This document shows, piece after piece, positions 1-10,300 of a DNA stretch of 64,000 nucleotides; position 1 is the first letter of the stretch, and each line of letters opens with the position of its first letter. The notes below the pieces were generated by a model. That model had not been told where the DNA came from. It searched no databases and saw only the letters and a list, made by a program, of their open reading frames with translations. The position numbers and the translations under genes were made by a program. Origin of the DNA: Hominilimicola fabiformis (GTDB lineage: Bacteria > Bacillota > Clostridia > UBA1381); contig NZ_JAJEQM010000002.1 of NCBI RefSeq assembly GCF_020687385.1, positions 62,001 through 126,000 on the forward strand. Reading direction: 5' to 3'.

Positions 1-915
1 ACAAGCCTTATTGCATATACAATGCAAATTCTTATGAACCTTATGATGCTTTCAATGGTGTTCGTAATGATTACAATGGCAAGAGCGTCATCTGAAAGAA
101 TCGTCGAAATACTTGACGAAAAGAGCGATCTTACAAATCCTGAAAATCCTGTATATGAAATTAAAAACGGCGATATTTCATTCAGAAATGTAAACTTCGG
201 ATATTCAAAGAAAAAGAGAAAACTCTGCCTTAAGAATATAAATCTTGATATTAAATCGGGTGAAACTGTCGGAATTATAGGCGGTACGGGAAGTTCAAAG
301 TCAAGCCTTGTACAGCTTATCCCAAGACTTTACGATACAACCGACGGTGAAGTGATTGTCGGTGACAGAAACGTAAAGGAATATGATATTGAGTCATTGC
401 GTGACGAGGTTGCAATGGTACTTCAGAAAAATGTGTTGTTCTCCGGAACAATCAAAGAAAACTTGCGTTGGGGTAATGACCACGCAACAGATGAAGAAAT
501 CGAAAGAGTATGTAAGCTTGCACAAGCCGATGAATTTATTCAGACATTCCCTGATAAGTATGATACTTATATCGAACAGGGCGGTTCAAATGTATCGGGA
601 GGTCAGAAACAAAGACTTTGTATCGCAAGAGCTTTGTTAAAGAAACCGAAAATCCTTATTTTGGACGACAGTACAAGTGCGGTTGATACAAAGACAGATG
701 CAAGTATCAGACGTGCGTTCCGTGAAGAAATACCGAACACGACAAAGATTATTATTGCACAGAGAATTTCATCTGTCGAAGACGCAGATAAGATAATTGT
801 TATGGATAACGGTGAAATAAACGGAATAGGTACTCATGAGGAACTTTTGAAGAACAACGAAATATATAAGGAAGTATATAATTCACAGGTGAAAGGAGGC
901 GGTGACGATGAATAA
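1..915 (+). CDS. ABC exporter subunit A, 3' part (5' end outside window)
   Basis: The frame is open from base 1, and the first residues read as the last membrane helix of an exporter, so the gene starts upstream of the window. The visible part is the end of the transmembrane domain followed by a complete nucleotide-binding domain. The P-loop reads GGTGSSKSS, with Ser where the usual second Gly of GSGKS sits. The signature is VSGGQKQR. The Walker B end is LDDSTSAVD, with Asp in place of the catalytic Glu. Such a degenerate site is typical of one half of heterodimeric type IV exporters. The next gene overlaps the 3' end by 8 bases and has the canonical site, so the two very probably form one heterodimer. 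The substrate is unknown (lipid, peptide or drug). Confidence 0.93.
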   Translation, partial: TSLIAYTMQILMNLMMLSMVFVMITMARASSERIVEILDEKSDLTNPENPVYEIKNGDISFRNVNFGYSKKKRKLCLKNINLDIKSGETVGIIGGTGSSKSSLVQLIPRLYDTTDGEVIVGDRNVKEYDIESLRDEVAMVLQKNVLFSGTIKENLRWGNDHATDEEIERVCKLAQADEFIQTFPDKYDTYIEQGGSNVSGGQKQRLCIARALLKKPKILILDDSTSAVDTKTDASIRRAFREEIPNTTKIIIAQRISSVEDADKIIVMDNGEINGIGTHEELLKNNEIYKEVYNSQVKGGGDDE

Positions 916-2779
916 ACACGGTGCACAAAATACCGGTAAGACAATCAAACGTATTCTTTCATATATGAAGGAATACAAATTCAGATTTATCTTTGTATTG
1001 ATATGTATATTGCTGAGTGCCGTTGCAAACGTTGCCGGCTCAATGTTTATCGGTACGCTTATCGATGACTATATAACACCGCTTTTGGGCAGTACAAACC
1101 CTGTATTCACGGGCTTGCTTAAAGCAATCTGCGTAATGGGTATTGTGTATTTAGTGGGAATACTTGCTACATTGTTTTATAACAGAACAATGGTATCAAT
1201 CGCACAAGGTGTGTTAAAGAAAATTCGTGACGATATGTTTACTCATATGCAGAAATTGCCGATTAAGTATTTCGATACACATACTCACGGCGATATAATG
1301 AGTTACTACACAAACGATACAGATACTCTAAGACAGATGATGGCACAGAGTATTCCGCAGATGTTTTCGTCGGCGGTTACAATTATATCGGTAGTCGTTG
1401 CGATGTTTATATCGAATGTTTATCTTGCAATATTTGTGTTGGTGTTTGCGACCTGTATGATGTTTGTAATAAAGAAAATTGCAGGAGCGAGCGGAAGATT
1501 TTTTGTAAAACAACAGCAGTCCATCGGTAAGGTAAACGGTTATATCGAAGAAATGATTAACGGTCAGAAGGTCGTTAAGGTGTTCTGTCACGAAGAACAT
1601 TCAAAAGAAGATTTTGATAAGATTAACGAAGAGCTTTGTGAAAACGCAACAGAGGCTAATAAATACGCAAATATCCTAATGCCGATTATGGCTAATTTAG
1701 GTAACCTGCAGTATGTGCTTATAGCTATTATCGGCGGTGCACTTGCACTAAACGGAGTTGCGGGACTTACACTTGGCGTTATAGCGTCATTTCTGCAACT
1801 TTCAAAATCATTTACAATGCCGATAAACCAAATATCGCAACAGCTTAACTCAATCGTTATGGCACTTGCCGGAGCGGAAAGAATATTCAATCTTATGGAT
1901 GAAGAAGTAGAACAGGACAACGGCGATGTTACACTTGTCAATGTTAAGTACGACAGAAACGACAATATAGTTGAAACGGAAGAAAAGACATATATGTGGG
2001 CTTGGAAAGAAGTTCAAAAGGACGGCAGTGTTAAATACACACGTCTTACGGGTGAAGTTAAATTCTTTGATGTTGATTTCGGATATAATCCCGAAAAAAT
2101 CGTACTGCATGATATAACATTGTATGCCGACCACGGCGAAAAGGTTGCGTTTGTCGGTGCGACAGGTGCGGGTAAAACTACAATTACCAACCTTATAAAT
2201 CGTTTCTATGATATTGCCGACGGTACGATAACTTATGACGGAATTAATATTAACCGTATCAAAAAGAAAGATTTAAGACGTTCGCTCGGTATCGTTTTAC
2301 AGGATACAAACTTGTTTACGGGTACAATTAAGGAAAATATCCGATACGGTAATCTTGACGCAACGGACGAAGAAGTTTATGCAGCGGCAAGACTTGCGAA
2401 TGCGGATGAGTTTATAAATATGTTGCCTGACGGATACGATACAGTTATTTCGGGTGACGGCGGCAGCTTGTCGCAAGGTCAAAGACAGCTTTTGTCAATC
2501 GCAAGAGCGGCAGTTGCAGACCCTCCTGTAATGATACTTGACGAGGCAACTTCAAGTATTGATACAAGAACAGAGGCGATAGTTCAAAGAGGTATGGACG
2601 CACTTATGACGGGACGTACAGTATTTGTTATCGCACACAGACTTTCAACGGTAAGAAATTCAGATGTAATTATGGTGCTTGAACTCGGAAGAATTATCGA
2701 ACGCGGTAATCACGAACAGCTTATTGCACAAAAAGGTAAGTATTATCAACTTTACACAGGTGCATTTGAACTTGAATGA
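908..2779 (+). CDS. ABC exporter subunit B, permease-ATPase fusion
   Basis: This full-length half-transporter of 623 residues has about six N-terminal membrane helices (residues about 25-330) and a C-terminal ATPase domain. The P-loop is GATGAGKTT, the signature is LSQGQRQ and the Walker B is ILDEATSSID with the catalytic Glu present. It therefore supplies the hydrolysis-competent partner for the degenerate upstream subunit. ATG 908 is preferred over GTG 902 because the AGGAGG at 894-899 lies 8 bases before 908 but only 2 before 902. It overlaps the upstream gene by 8 bases, so translation is probably coupled. A linker insertion of about 40 residues (around 345-385) precedes the ATPase domain. 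Confidence 0.94.
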   Translation: MNKHGAQNTGKTIKRILSYMKEYKFRFIFVLICILLSAVANVAGSMFIGTLIDDYITPLLGSTNPVFTGLLKAICVMGIVYLVGILATLFYNRTMVSIAQGVLKKIRDDMFTHMQKLPIKYFDTHTHGDIMSYYTNDTDTLRQMMAQSIPQMFSSAVTIISVVVAMFISNVYLAIFVLVFATCMMFVIKKIAGASGRFFVKQQQSIGKVNGYIEEMINGQKVVKVFCHEEHSKEDFDKINEELCENATEANKYANILMPIMANLGNLQYVLIAIIGGALALNGVAGLTLGVIASFLQLSKSFTMPINQISQQLNSIVMALAGAERIFNLMDEEVEQDNGDVTLVNVKYDRNDNIVETEEKTYMWAWKEVQKDGSVKYTRLTGEVKFFDVDFGYNPEKIVLHDITLYADHGEKVAFVGATGAGKTTITNLINRFYDIADGTITYDGININRIKKKDLRRSLGIVLQDTNLFTGTIKENIRYGNLDATDEEVYAAARLANADEFINMLPDGYDTVISGDGGSLSQGQRQLLSIARAAVADPPVMILDEATSSIDTRTEAIVQRGMDALMTGRTVFVIAHRLSTVRNSDVIMVLELGRIIERGNHEQLIAQKGKYYQLYTGAFELE

Positions 2780-2807
2780 TTGTTTGAAACGTGAAAAATC
2801 CGAACTG

Positions 2808-2841
2808 ATACCCATTTGCTTAATGCAAATGGGTATTTTAA
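2808..2841 (+). terminator. Terminator after the ABC exporter operon
   Basis: A perfect 12-bp stem (ATACCCATTTGC with its complement) around a 5-base loop is followed by a short T tract (TTTTA). The tail is weak but the stem is long. Confidence 0.7.
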
Positions 2842-2884
2842 TATGAAAGTATAATATATTTTGTTGCTTTTTTCTACAATGTAC

Positions 2885-2913
2885 TTGACGATAGAGGCGA
2901 ATTTTGTTAAAAT
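2885..2913 (+). promoter_or_regulatory. Sigma-A-like promoter of the ior cluster
   Basis: TTGACG at 2885-2890, a 17-base spacer, then TAAAAT at 2908-2913. It lies just upstream of iorA and after the terminator of the preceding operon. Confidence 0.65.
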
Positions 2914-2945
2914 TATAATAATGGTTAAATAACGAGGAGGATTAC

Positions 2946-4691
2946 ATGATGAAAAAGTTAATGCTTGGAAATGAAGCGGTTGCACGCGGTGCTTATGAGG
3001 CCGGTGTAAGCGTTGTTTCCTCATATCCCGGCACACCGAGTACCGAGATTACAGAAAATATAGTTAAATATGACGATATATACGTTGAATGGGCGCCGAA
3101 TGAAAAGGTTGCGGCAGAAGTTGCAATCGGTGCGTCAATCGCCGGCGCAAGAAGTATGTCTTGTATGAAACACGTCGGACTTAACGTAATGGCTGACCCT
3201 GTTTTCACTGCAAGCTATACAGGAGTAAACGGCGGTCTTGTATTGTGCGTTGCCGATGACCAAGGTATGCACTCATCACAGAATGAACAGGATTCACGTC
3301 ACTATGCAAAGGCATCTAAAATACTTATGTTAGAGCCGTCTGACAGCGGAGAATGTAAGGAGTTCACAAAGACTGCATATGAACTTTCCGAAAAATACGA
3401 TACACCTGTATTTTTAAGACTTTCAACAAGAGTTTCTCATTCACAGAGTCTTGTTGAGGAAGAAGAAAAGCAGGAAGTTGCATTAAAGGATTACGAGAAA
3501 AATCCGCAGAAGTATGTAATGATGCCGGGTAATGCGATAAAGCGTCACGTTGTCGTTGAGGACAGAATAAACGCACTAAAGGAAATGGCTGAAACATCAC
3601 CTCTTAACAGAGTTGAAGAAAACGGCTCAAAAATCGGTATTATCGCAGGCGGTATCGCATATATGTATGCAAAAGAAGCACTTGGCGATAAGGCTGATTA
3701 TTTGAAAATCGGTATAGTTTATCCGCTACCTGAAAAGAAGATAAAAGAATTTGCGTCAAAGTATGATAAAGTTTTCGTTATCGAAGAACTTGACCCTGTT
3801 ATCGAAGATTTCTGTAAGAGCGTCGGAGTTGATGTAATAGGCAAGGACGTATTTACACTTCAAGGCGAATATACACCGTCAATGATTAAGAAAGCTGTTT
3901 TGGATACAGACGCACCTGAATTTGATGTTATAGACGAGCCTACACCTGTTCGTCCTCCTGTAATGTGTGCAGGTTGTCCGCACAGAGGTACATTCTATGT
4001 ACTAAAGAAACTCGGTCTTGTTGTTTCGGGCGATATAGGCTGTTATACACTTGGTGCAACACCTCCTCTGCAAAGCGTTGACACAACAATTTGTATGGGT
4101 GCTTCAATCAGTGCCGCACACGGTATGGCAAAAGCAAGAGGTGCTGAATTTAATAAGAAACTTGTATCAGTAATCGGCGATTCAACATTTATGCACTCGG
4201 GTATTACAGGTCTTGTTGACATTGTATACAACAAGGGTAACAATACTGTTATAATTCTTGACAACTCAATCACAGGTATGACAGGTCACCAGGATAACCC
4301 TACAACAGGTTACACAATCCGTAAGGAAGAAACAAAGCAAGTTAATTTGATAACACTTTGCAAGTCAATCGGTATTGAACACGTTGTCGTTGCAGATCCG
4401 TTTGACGTAAAGAATTTTGAAAAGGTCGTAAAAGAAGAAGTTGAAAGAGAAGAACCTTCGGTTATTATCGCACAAAGACCTTGCGCACTTCTTCCGAATA
4501 TGCGTAAAAAGTATTCGGGTCACTGTCACATAACAGACAAGTGTAAGAAGTGTAAGATGTGTATGAAACTCGGCTGTCCTGCAATTTCATTAGACGGCGA
4601 TACTGTTAAGATTGACACAACACAGTGTAACGGCTGCGGACTATGTACAAATGTCTGTCCGTTTGGTGCGATTGAAAAGGAGGAAAAGTAG
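2946..4691 (+). CDS. iorA: Indolepyruvate ferredoxin oxidoreductase, alpha subunit
   Basis: This 581-residue cytoplasmic subunit oxidatively decarboxylates aryl pyruvates (from Trp, Phe, Tyr transamination) to arylacetyl-CoA, passing electrons to ferredoxin. The N-terminal pyruvate-oxidoreductase-like domain carries SSYPGTPSTEI. The thiamine-diphosphate domain near residues 340-520 includes CAGCPHRG, GDSTFMHSGI and the metal/TPP stretch ending in DNSITGMTGH. The C terminus has two [4Fe-4S] clusters of the CxxCxxCxxxCP type. The start at 2946 follows GAGGAGG by about 6 bases; a second ATG lies at 2949. It is the first gene of the cluster iorA-iorB-small ORF-ligase-ACT. Length and domains match the family. 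Confidence 0.97.
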   Translation: MMKKLMLGNEAVARGAYEAGVSVVSSYPGTPSTEITENIVKYDDIYVEWAPNEKVAAEVAIGASIAGARSMSCMKHVGLNVMADPVFTASYTGVNGGLVLCVADDQGMHSSQNEQDSRHYAKASKILMLEPSDSGECKEFTKTAYELSEKYDTPVFLRLSTRVSHSQSLVEEEEKQEVALKDYEKNPQKYVMMPGNAIKRHVVVEDRINALKEMAETSPLNRVEENGSKIGIIAGGIAYMYAKEALGDKADYLKIGIVYPLPEKKIKEFASKYDKVFVIEELDPVIEDFCKSVGVDVIGKDVFTLQGEYTPSMIKKAVLDTDAPEFDVIDEPTPVRPPVMCAGCPHRGTFYVLKKLGLVVSGDIGCYTLGATPPLQSVDTTICMGASISAAHGMAKARGAEFNKKLVSVIGDSTFMHSGITGLVDIVYNKGNNTVIILDNSITGMTGHQDNPTTGYTIRKEETKQVNLITLCKSIGIEHVVVADPFDVKNFEKVVKEEVEREEPSVIIAQRPCALLPNMRKKYSGHCHITDKCKKCKMCMKLGCPAISLDGDTVKIDTTQCNGCGLCTNVCPFGAIEKEEK

Positions 4692-4692
4692 A

Positions 4693-5253
4693 ATGAACAT
4701 AATGATAGTCGGTGTCGGCGGACAAGGTACACTTCTTGCAAGCCGTATACTTGGTAAGGTTGCAATTAAAGAGGGTTATGACGTTAAAGTCAGCGAGGTT
4801 CACGGTATGAGCCAACGCGGCGGCAGTGTTGTTACATATGTAAAGTATGGTGATAAGGTTTATTCACCTATTATAGACCGCGGTGAGGCGGATTTGATTT
4901 TGGCATTTGAAATGCTTGAGGCTATGCGTGCTTTGCCTTATTTGAAAAAAGGCGGTAAGATGATTGCCAATACTCAAAAAATGAATCCTATGCCTGTAAT
5001 CACAGGTGCTATGGAATATCCTGAGAATATTGAAGAAAAACTTAGTGCAAAGATTAATTTGCAGGCTGTTGACGCACTTTCTCTTGCGGAAAAGGCAGGT
5101 ACAATCAAGGCTGTAAACGTAGTTTTAATCGGACTTTTGGCAAAGAGTATGGACGTAGATAAAAATGTTTGGATTGACGTTATAAAGGAAACTGTTCCGG
5201 AAAAATTCCTTGATGTCAATATTAAAGCGTTTGAACTTGGATATGAACTTTAA
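4693..5253 (+). CDS. iorB: Indolepyruvate ferredoxin oxidoreductase, beta subunit
   Basis: This 186-residue partner of IorA belongs to the gamma-type pyruvate/2-oxoacid oxidoreductase domain family. The N terminus MNIMIVGVGGQGTLLAS is the typical glycine-rich start, and HGMSQRGGSVVTYV is the conserved segment that follows. ATG 4693 lies one base after the iorA stop, with AGGAGG at the end of iorA as its ribosome site, so the two are translationally coupled. An upstream in-frame extension to 4612 would run inside iorA and is not needed. Confidence 0.96.
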   Translation: MNIMIVGVGGQGTLLASRILGKVAIKEGYDVKVSEVHGMSQRGGSVVTYVKYGDKVYSPIIDRGEADLILAFEMLEAMRALPYLKKGGKMIANTQKMNPMPVITGAMEYPENIEEKLSAKINLQAVDALSLAEKAGTIKAVNVVLIGLLAKSMDVDKNVWIDVIKETVPEKFLDVNIKAFELGYEL

Positions 5254-5263
5254 GGAGTAAAAA

Positions 5264-5386
5264 GTGCAATTATTGATTAAAACTCTACATGATTTATTCA
5301 CTACCTATATAGGTTGGACAGTCGCAATTATTGTTATTTGGGCTGTTATAGCGGCAGTGCTTATAAGAAACAAAAAGAAAAAGTAA
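5264..5386 (+). CDS. 40-residue single-span membrane peptide inside the ior cluster
   Basis: This short reading frame starts with GTG 5264 and is preceded by AAGGAG at 5252-5257 with a 6-base spacer. It encodes an amphipathic start (MQLLIKTLHDLF), one hydrophobic stretch (about residues 17-34) and a basic tail NKKKK. It fits between iorB and the ligase with 10- and 14-base gaps, in the same direction, which supports it being a real gene. I do not recognise a family. It could be a small membrane-anchored partner of the oxidoreductase, but that is inference. Confidence 0.6.
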   Translation: MQLLIKTLHDLFTTYIGWTVAIIVIWAVIAAVLIRNKKKK

Positions 5387-5400
5387 AGGAGATGTACCCA

Positions 5401-6708
5401 ATGGGAATGTATCAGCCGGAAATTGAAACAATGGACAGAAACGAGCTTGAAAAACTTCAGCTTGAAAGACTTCAAAAACAGGTAAAGAATGTTTATGAAA
5501 ATGTTCCGATGTACAGAGAAAGAATGGATAAAAAGGGTGTAAAGCCTGAGGATATAAAAGAACTTAAAGATCTTGCAAAGTTGCCTTTTACAACAAAGCA
5601 GGACTTGAGAGATTATTATCCGTTTGAGCTTTTTGCGGCAGACAAAAAGGATATTGTAAGAATACACGCATCGTCGGGTACAACAGGCAGACAGATTGTA
5701 GCCGGTTATACAAGAAACGACCTTGATATGTGGGCAGACTGTATGGCAAGACAGATTGCGGCAGCAGGCGGCGATGAAAATTCGGTTGTCCAGGTGTCAT
5801 ACGGTTACGGCTTGTTCACAGGCGGTTTGGGTGCACACGGCGGTTCTGAAAGAATCGGTGCTATGACAATCCCTACATCATCGGGTAACACCGAAAGACA
5901 AATCAGACTTATGATTGAACTCGGTGCAACTCACCTTTGCTGTACTCCGTCATACGCAATGTATCTTGGCGAAACAATAAACGAAATGGGCGTTAAAGAC
6001 CAACTTAGTCTAAAAGCAGGTATATTCGGTGCAGAGCCTTGGACGGAAGATATGCGTCATCAGATTGAGCAGTCGCTTGGTATAAAGGCATATGACGTAT
6101 ACGGACTTACCGAAATCACAGGCCCTGGTGTATCTTATGAATGTTCTGCTCAAAATGGCATGCACGTTTGTGAAGATATGTTTATTCCTGAAATTATCGA
6201 CCCTGATACGGAAGAAGTACTTCCTCCGGGCTCATTCGGTGAACTTGTTTTCACAACGATTACAAAAGAGGGTATGCCAATGATGCGTTACAGAACGCGT
6301 GACTTGTGCGTACTTGATTATGAAAAATGCGAATGTGGCAGAACACTTGTAAGAATGAAGAAACCTGCAGGAAGAACCGACGATATGCTTATTATAAGAG
6401 GTGTAAACGTATTCCCGTCACAGATTGAAGAAGTACTTTTGAAAATCGGCGGCGATATTACTCCTAACTATCAGATTATTGTCGGCAGAGAAAATAACAC
6501 AGATACTCTTGAAGTACAAGTTGAAATGTCGGAGGGCATGCTTTCTGATGATGTTAAGTCTGTTGCGGCGATTGAAAAGAATATCGTTGCAAAATTACGC
6601 AGTACGTTGGGACTTGGCGCAAAGGTAACACTTGTTGAACCGAAAACCATCACAAGAAGTGAGGGTAAGGCAAAGAGAGTTATAGATAACCGTAAACTTC
6701 ACGATTAA
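5401..6708 (+). CDS. Phenylacetate-CoA ligase family (arylacetate-CoA ligase)
   Basis: This 435-residue AMP-forming ligase interconverts arylacetate, CoA and ATP with arylacetyl-CoA. The adenylate motif SSGTTG is near residue 90, YGLTE is near residue 240, and the C-terminal domain (RTDDMLIIRGVNVFP) is typical of PaaK-like enzymes. ATG 5401 is chosen over ATG 5392 because AAAGGAG (5386-5391) is directly adjacent to 5392 but about 9 bases before 5401. Next to iorAB it could activate arylacetates, or run in reverse to recover energy from the arylacetyl-CoA made by IorAB. Direction and exact aryl substrate are inference. Confidence 0.92.
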   Translation: MGMYQPEIETMDRNELEKLQLERLQKQVKNVYENVPMYRERMDKKGVKPEDIKELKDLAKLPFTTKQDLRDYYPFELFAADKKDIVRIHASSGTTGRQIVAGYTRNDLDMWADCMARQIAAAGGDENSVVQVSYGYGLFTGGLGAHGGSERIGAMTIPTSSGNTERQIRLMIELGATHLCCTPSYAMYLGETINEMGVKDQLSLKAGIFGAEPWTEDMRHQIEQSLGIKAYDVYGLTEITGPGVSYECSAQNGMHVCEDMFIPEIIDPDTEEVLPPGSFGELVFTTITKEGMPMMRYRTRDLCVLDYEKCECGRTLVRMKKPAGRTDDMLIIRGVNVFPSQIEEVLLKIGGDITPNYQIIVGRENNTDTLEVQVEMSEGMLSDDVKSVAAIEKNIVAKLRSTLGLGAKVTLVEPKTITRSEGKAKRVIDNRKLHD

Positions 6709-6724
6709 TAGGGAGGTAAAAGCT

Positions 6725-7159
6725 ATGAAACTGATTAAACAAATATCTGTTTTTGTGGAAAATAAATCGGGCAGACTTTCGGATATACTTAATGTAATAG
6801 GAAAGAATGGTATCGACATCAGTGCATTGTCGATTGCGGATACTACTGATTTCGGTATTGTGAGAATGATTGTAAACGATCCGGATAAAGCGGCTGAAAT
6901 TCTAAAGAGCAATAATCTTGTCGTAAAGGTTACGGACGTTATTGCACTTGCGGTTGCTGATAAACCGGGCGGACTTGCAGGTGAAATTGAAAAACTTAAA
7001 AATGCAGGTATTTCTATTGAATATATGTACGCATTTATCGGCAAGAGCGATAAGGGTGCACTTGTAATTGTTCGTGTTGAAAATCCCGAAAAGGCACTTG
7101 AAGTGCTTAAAGACGAAAATGTAACGGTTGTTTCACCTGAAGAAGTTTACAGAATGTAA
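6725..7159 (+). CDS. Tandem ACT-domain protein
   Basis: This 144-residue protein is made of two ACT domains (about residues 1-68 and 69-144), each with the beta-alpha-beta-beta-alpha-beta pattern and a conserved Gly at the first turn (NKSGRLSDIL, DKPGGLAGEI). ACT domains bind amino acids, and stand-alone versions often follow ior and ligase genes, so it may sense aromatic amino acids. GGGAGG lies about 8 bases before ATG 6725. It is the last gene before a terminator. Confidence 0.9.
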   Translation: MKLIKQISVFVENKSGRLSDILNVIGKNGIDISALSIADTTDFGIVRMIVNDPDKAAEILKSNNLVVKVTDVIALAVADKPGGLAGEIEKLKNAGISIEYMYAFIGKSDKGALVIVRVENPEKALEVLKDENVTVVSPEEVYRM

Positions 7160-7190
7160 AACAACTTTTGCAAAATAACGATATTTTAAG

Positions 7191-7219
7191 AGCAGTAATC
7201 TATGGTTACTGCTTTTTTT
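7191..7219 (+). terminator. Terminator of the ior cluster
   Basis: An 8-bp stem AGCAGTAA/TTACTGCT with a 7-base loop is followed by a run of T. It closes the iorA to ACT transcription unit. Confidence 0.85.
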
Positions 7220-7388
7220 GTATGTAAAAATGCACAAAAAAACAATATTAAAATATACAAGATGTACAGTTATCACAAAGAAAAGCAATTTTTGCAATAT
7301 TTAAAACAAGATATGCAATTCTTTAATGTTTAAAATTTGATATAATTAAATCAATCGTTAAAGCATATAAAAGAGGAGGAAATGAGAA

Positions 7389-10300
7389 ATGAAGAAAAAA
7401 ATAAGTATTTTTTGTTCACTGCTGTTGGCATTACAGATGATGTTGTCATTAGCGGCAGTTCCGGTTTTTGCAGACGAAGAACTAACTTCTGCTGTATACG
7501 AAGAACCGGAAAGTCCGGCGGTTACATATAATATGAACGTCGACTGGAAGTTCAAAAAAGCGGCAGACGGAAGTGAATATCCGCTTGCTAAGGCATCGGC
7601 AAGCGTCGCAAAAGACGGAAAGAACTTTTACGATGCAGATTATGATGACAGCGATTGGGATACGGTCAGTGTACCGCATCCGATAAACGCGGAAGATTCA
7701 TTCGACGGTGCTTGTTACGATGCCGGTGAGGCAGGACTTTACAGAGGTTTTATGTTTTACAGAAAGCATATAACAATCCCTGAATCAGATGCAGGAAAGA
7801 AACTTTTCCTTGAATTTGAGGCAGTAAGAAACTCTGTTTACCTATATGTAAACGGCGAAATAGTCGGTTACTATGAGGCAGGTATCGCGGCAACAGGCTT
7901 TGATATTACAGACTATGTTAAACCGGGTCAAGACAACCTTATAGCAGTTGCGACAGATAACGCGGCTGACAGAGGTCAGTCTGACACAACAAAGGTAACA
8001 AAAGAAACAAAACCGGGCAGTGAACCGGGTGCGGCAGACGGTAACGGTTATCAATGGAACACAAAGGACTTCAACGAAGTTCAAGGCGGTATCACAGGTG
8101 ACGTAATCCTTTACGCAAAGGGTAAGACTTATCAGACTTTGCCGCTATACAATAACCTTAAAACAAAAGGTAACTATATTTATGCGACAGACTTTGATAT
8201 AAGAGGAAAGTCGGCAACAATCACAGTTGAGGGCGAAGTAAGAAATGAAGATGCAGATAAGGACGTTACTTTGGAAGTAAATGTCGTTGAAATGGTTGAC
8301 CCTAACAAGGACTCAACAGATGCTGACGCAGATCATACAAAGCAACCTTATTTGAGATATTCATTTAAAAGTGACGCAACATCAGTTAAGACAGCAAAAG
8401 ATACAGGTGCAGATTCTCACTTTATGACAACAGTACCTGACGACGCTTATGACGATAACCCTGCGGCAACAAGCACAGAAACTGTTGATGTAACAAAAAT
8501 TGTTGCAAGTGCAAAATGTGAAGATATGAAGTTCTGGAGTCCTGATTCTCCAAACTTATATGACGTATATACAGTCCTAAAGGACAGCGAAGGAAATGTA
8601 CTTGACGTTCAAAAGACAACAACAGGTTTCCGCAAGGTTGAATATGATATAAACGACGGCGGTCTGAAGATTAACGACCAGCCTGTATGGCTTACAGGTT
8701 ACGCACAGCGTTCAACAAATGAGTGGGCTGTAATCGGTGTGGCAAACGATTGGTTGCAAGACCTTGATATGCAATGGATCAAGGAATCAAATTCAAACTT
8801 TATCCGTTGGATGCACGTTGCGCCGAAGCCGTCACAAATTCGTTCGGGTGATAAGTACGGTGTAGTATCGGCGTGTCCGGCTGGTGATAAAGAGGCTGAC
8901 GTTGACGGAAGAGCATGGGATCAGCGTGTTGAGGCAATGCGTGACGCAATGATTTATTTTAGAAACTCGCCATCGGTAATTTTCTGGGAAACAGGTAACA
9001 ACGCAGTTACAGCGGCACACCAACAGGAAATGACAGACCTAAAGAATACTCTTGACCCTAACGGTGAAAGATTCTGCGGTTGCCGTACAATTTCATCAAC
9101 AGACCAAATTCAAGCGGCTGATTATGTCGGCACAATGCTTAACAGACATGCAAGCAATGCAAAGGCATCAATGGCGGCTATAAAGAAGTACGTTCCTATT
9201 ATGGAAACAGAATATGCCCGTGAAGAGGCTCCGAGACGTGTATGGGATGACTTCTCACCACCTGACTATGATTACAGAAATAAGTGGCTTGGTGCAGGTG
9301 CGTCAAAGACGGACGGTTACGATATACACGACCTTACATCGGAAGATTTTTCATTGGTAGACGCAAGAGCTTACAATGAATTTTATTCAGACCGTGTAGG
9401 TGGTTTATCAGGTAATGACTACTATTCGGCTGCGGCTATGATGGTATGGTCAGACTCAAATATGCATAACAGAAACACAGGTAGTGAAAACTGCCGTACA
9501 TCAGGTAAGGTTGACCCTGTAAGAATAAAGAAAGACGTATTCTATACAATGCAGACAATTCAGTCAACGACACCTAAATTGCATATCGTAGGTCACTGGA
9601 ATTATCCGCAGCTTAGCGACGATACATACAACTATCCGCTAAAGTCATACAACGGTACATATTGGGAAGAAACAGGCGAATACGGCAAACGTGATCCTAA
9701 GAACAAGACAGTTTACGTTATCGGTTCGGCAGGTCTTTCAAAGGTTGAACTTTACGTTAATGATAAGCTAAAGGGTACATCAACAAAGCCTGACAGCACA
9801 TTTATATATTCATTCTCAGGTATTGATGTAACAGAATCGGGTACAGTTAAGGCTGTTGCATATGACGCAAGAGATGAAGTCGTTGCAGAAGACTATATCT
9901 CAACAACAGGCGAGGCAACAACATTGAAGATTACTCCTGTTGCAGGTCCTGACGGACTTATCGCAGACGGCAGTGATATTGCATACTTTGACGTTGCAGT
10001 AGTAGATAAAGACGGAAACACTTGTCCGCTTGCATATGACAAGATTAATCTTTCATTAAACGGTGAAGGTGTTCTTCTTGGCGGTTACAACAGCGGTATA
10101 GGCGACAAGATTACAACAAACAACACTGATTACTGCTATGCAGAATGTGGTACAAACAGAATATTTGTTCGTTCAACAAGAAATGCAGGTGCAATTACTC
10201 TATCAGCATCTCTTGAAGGTCAAGCGCCTGTAACGGCTACAATCAACTCAACAGACGACCTTAATATGACAGGCGGTTTGACAACAAAAATGCAACGTAC

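Noticed and set aside
4612-4692. N-terminal extension of iorB inside iorA
   Set aside because: It overlaps the ferredoxin-type Cys motifs of iorA; the start at 4693 fits the family and has AGGAGG.
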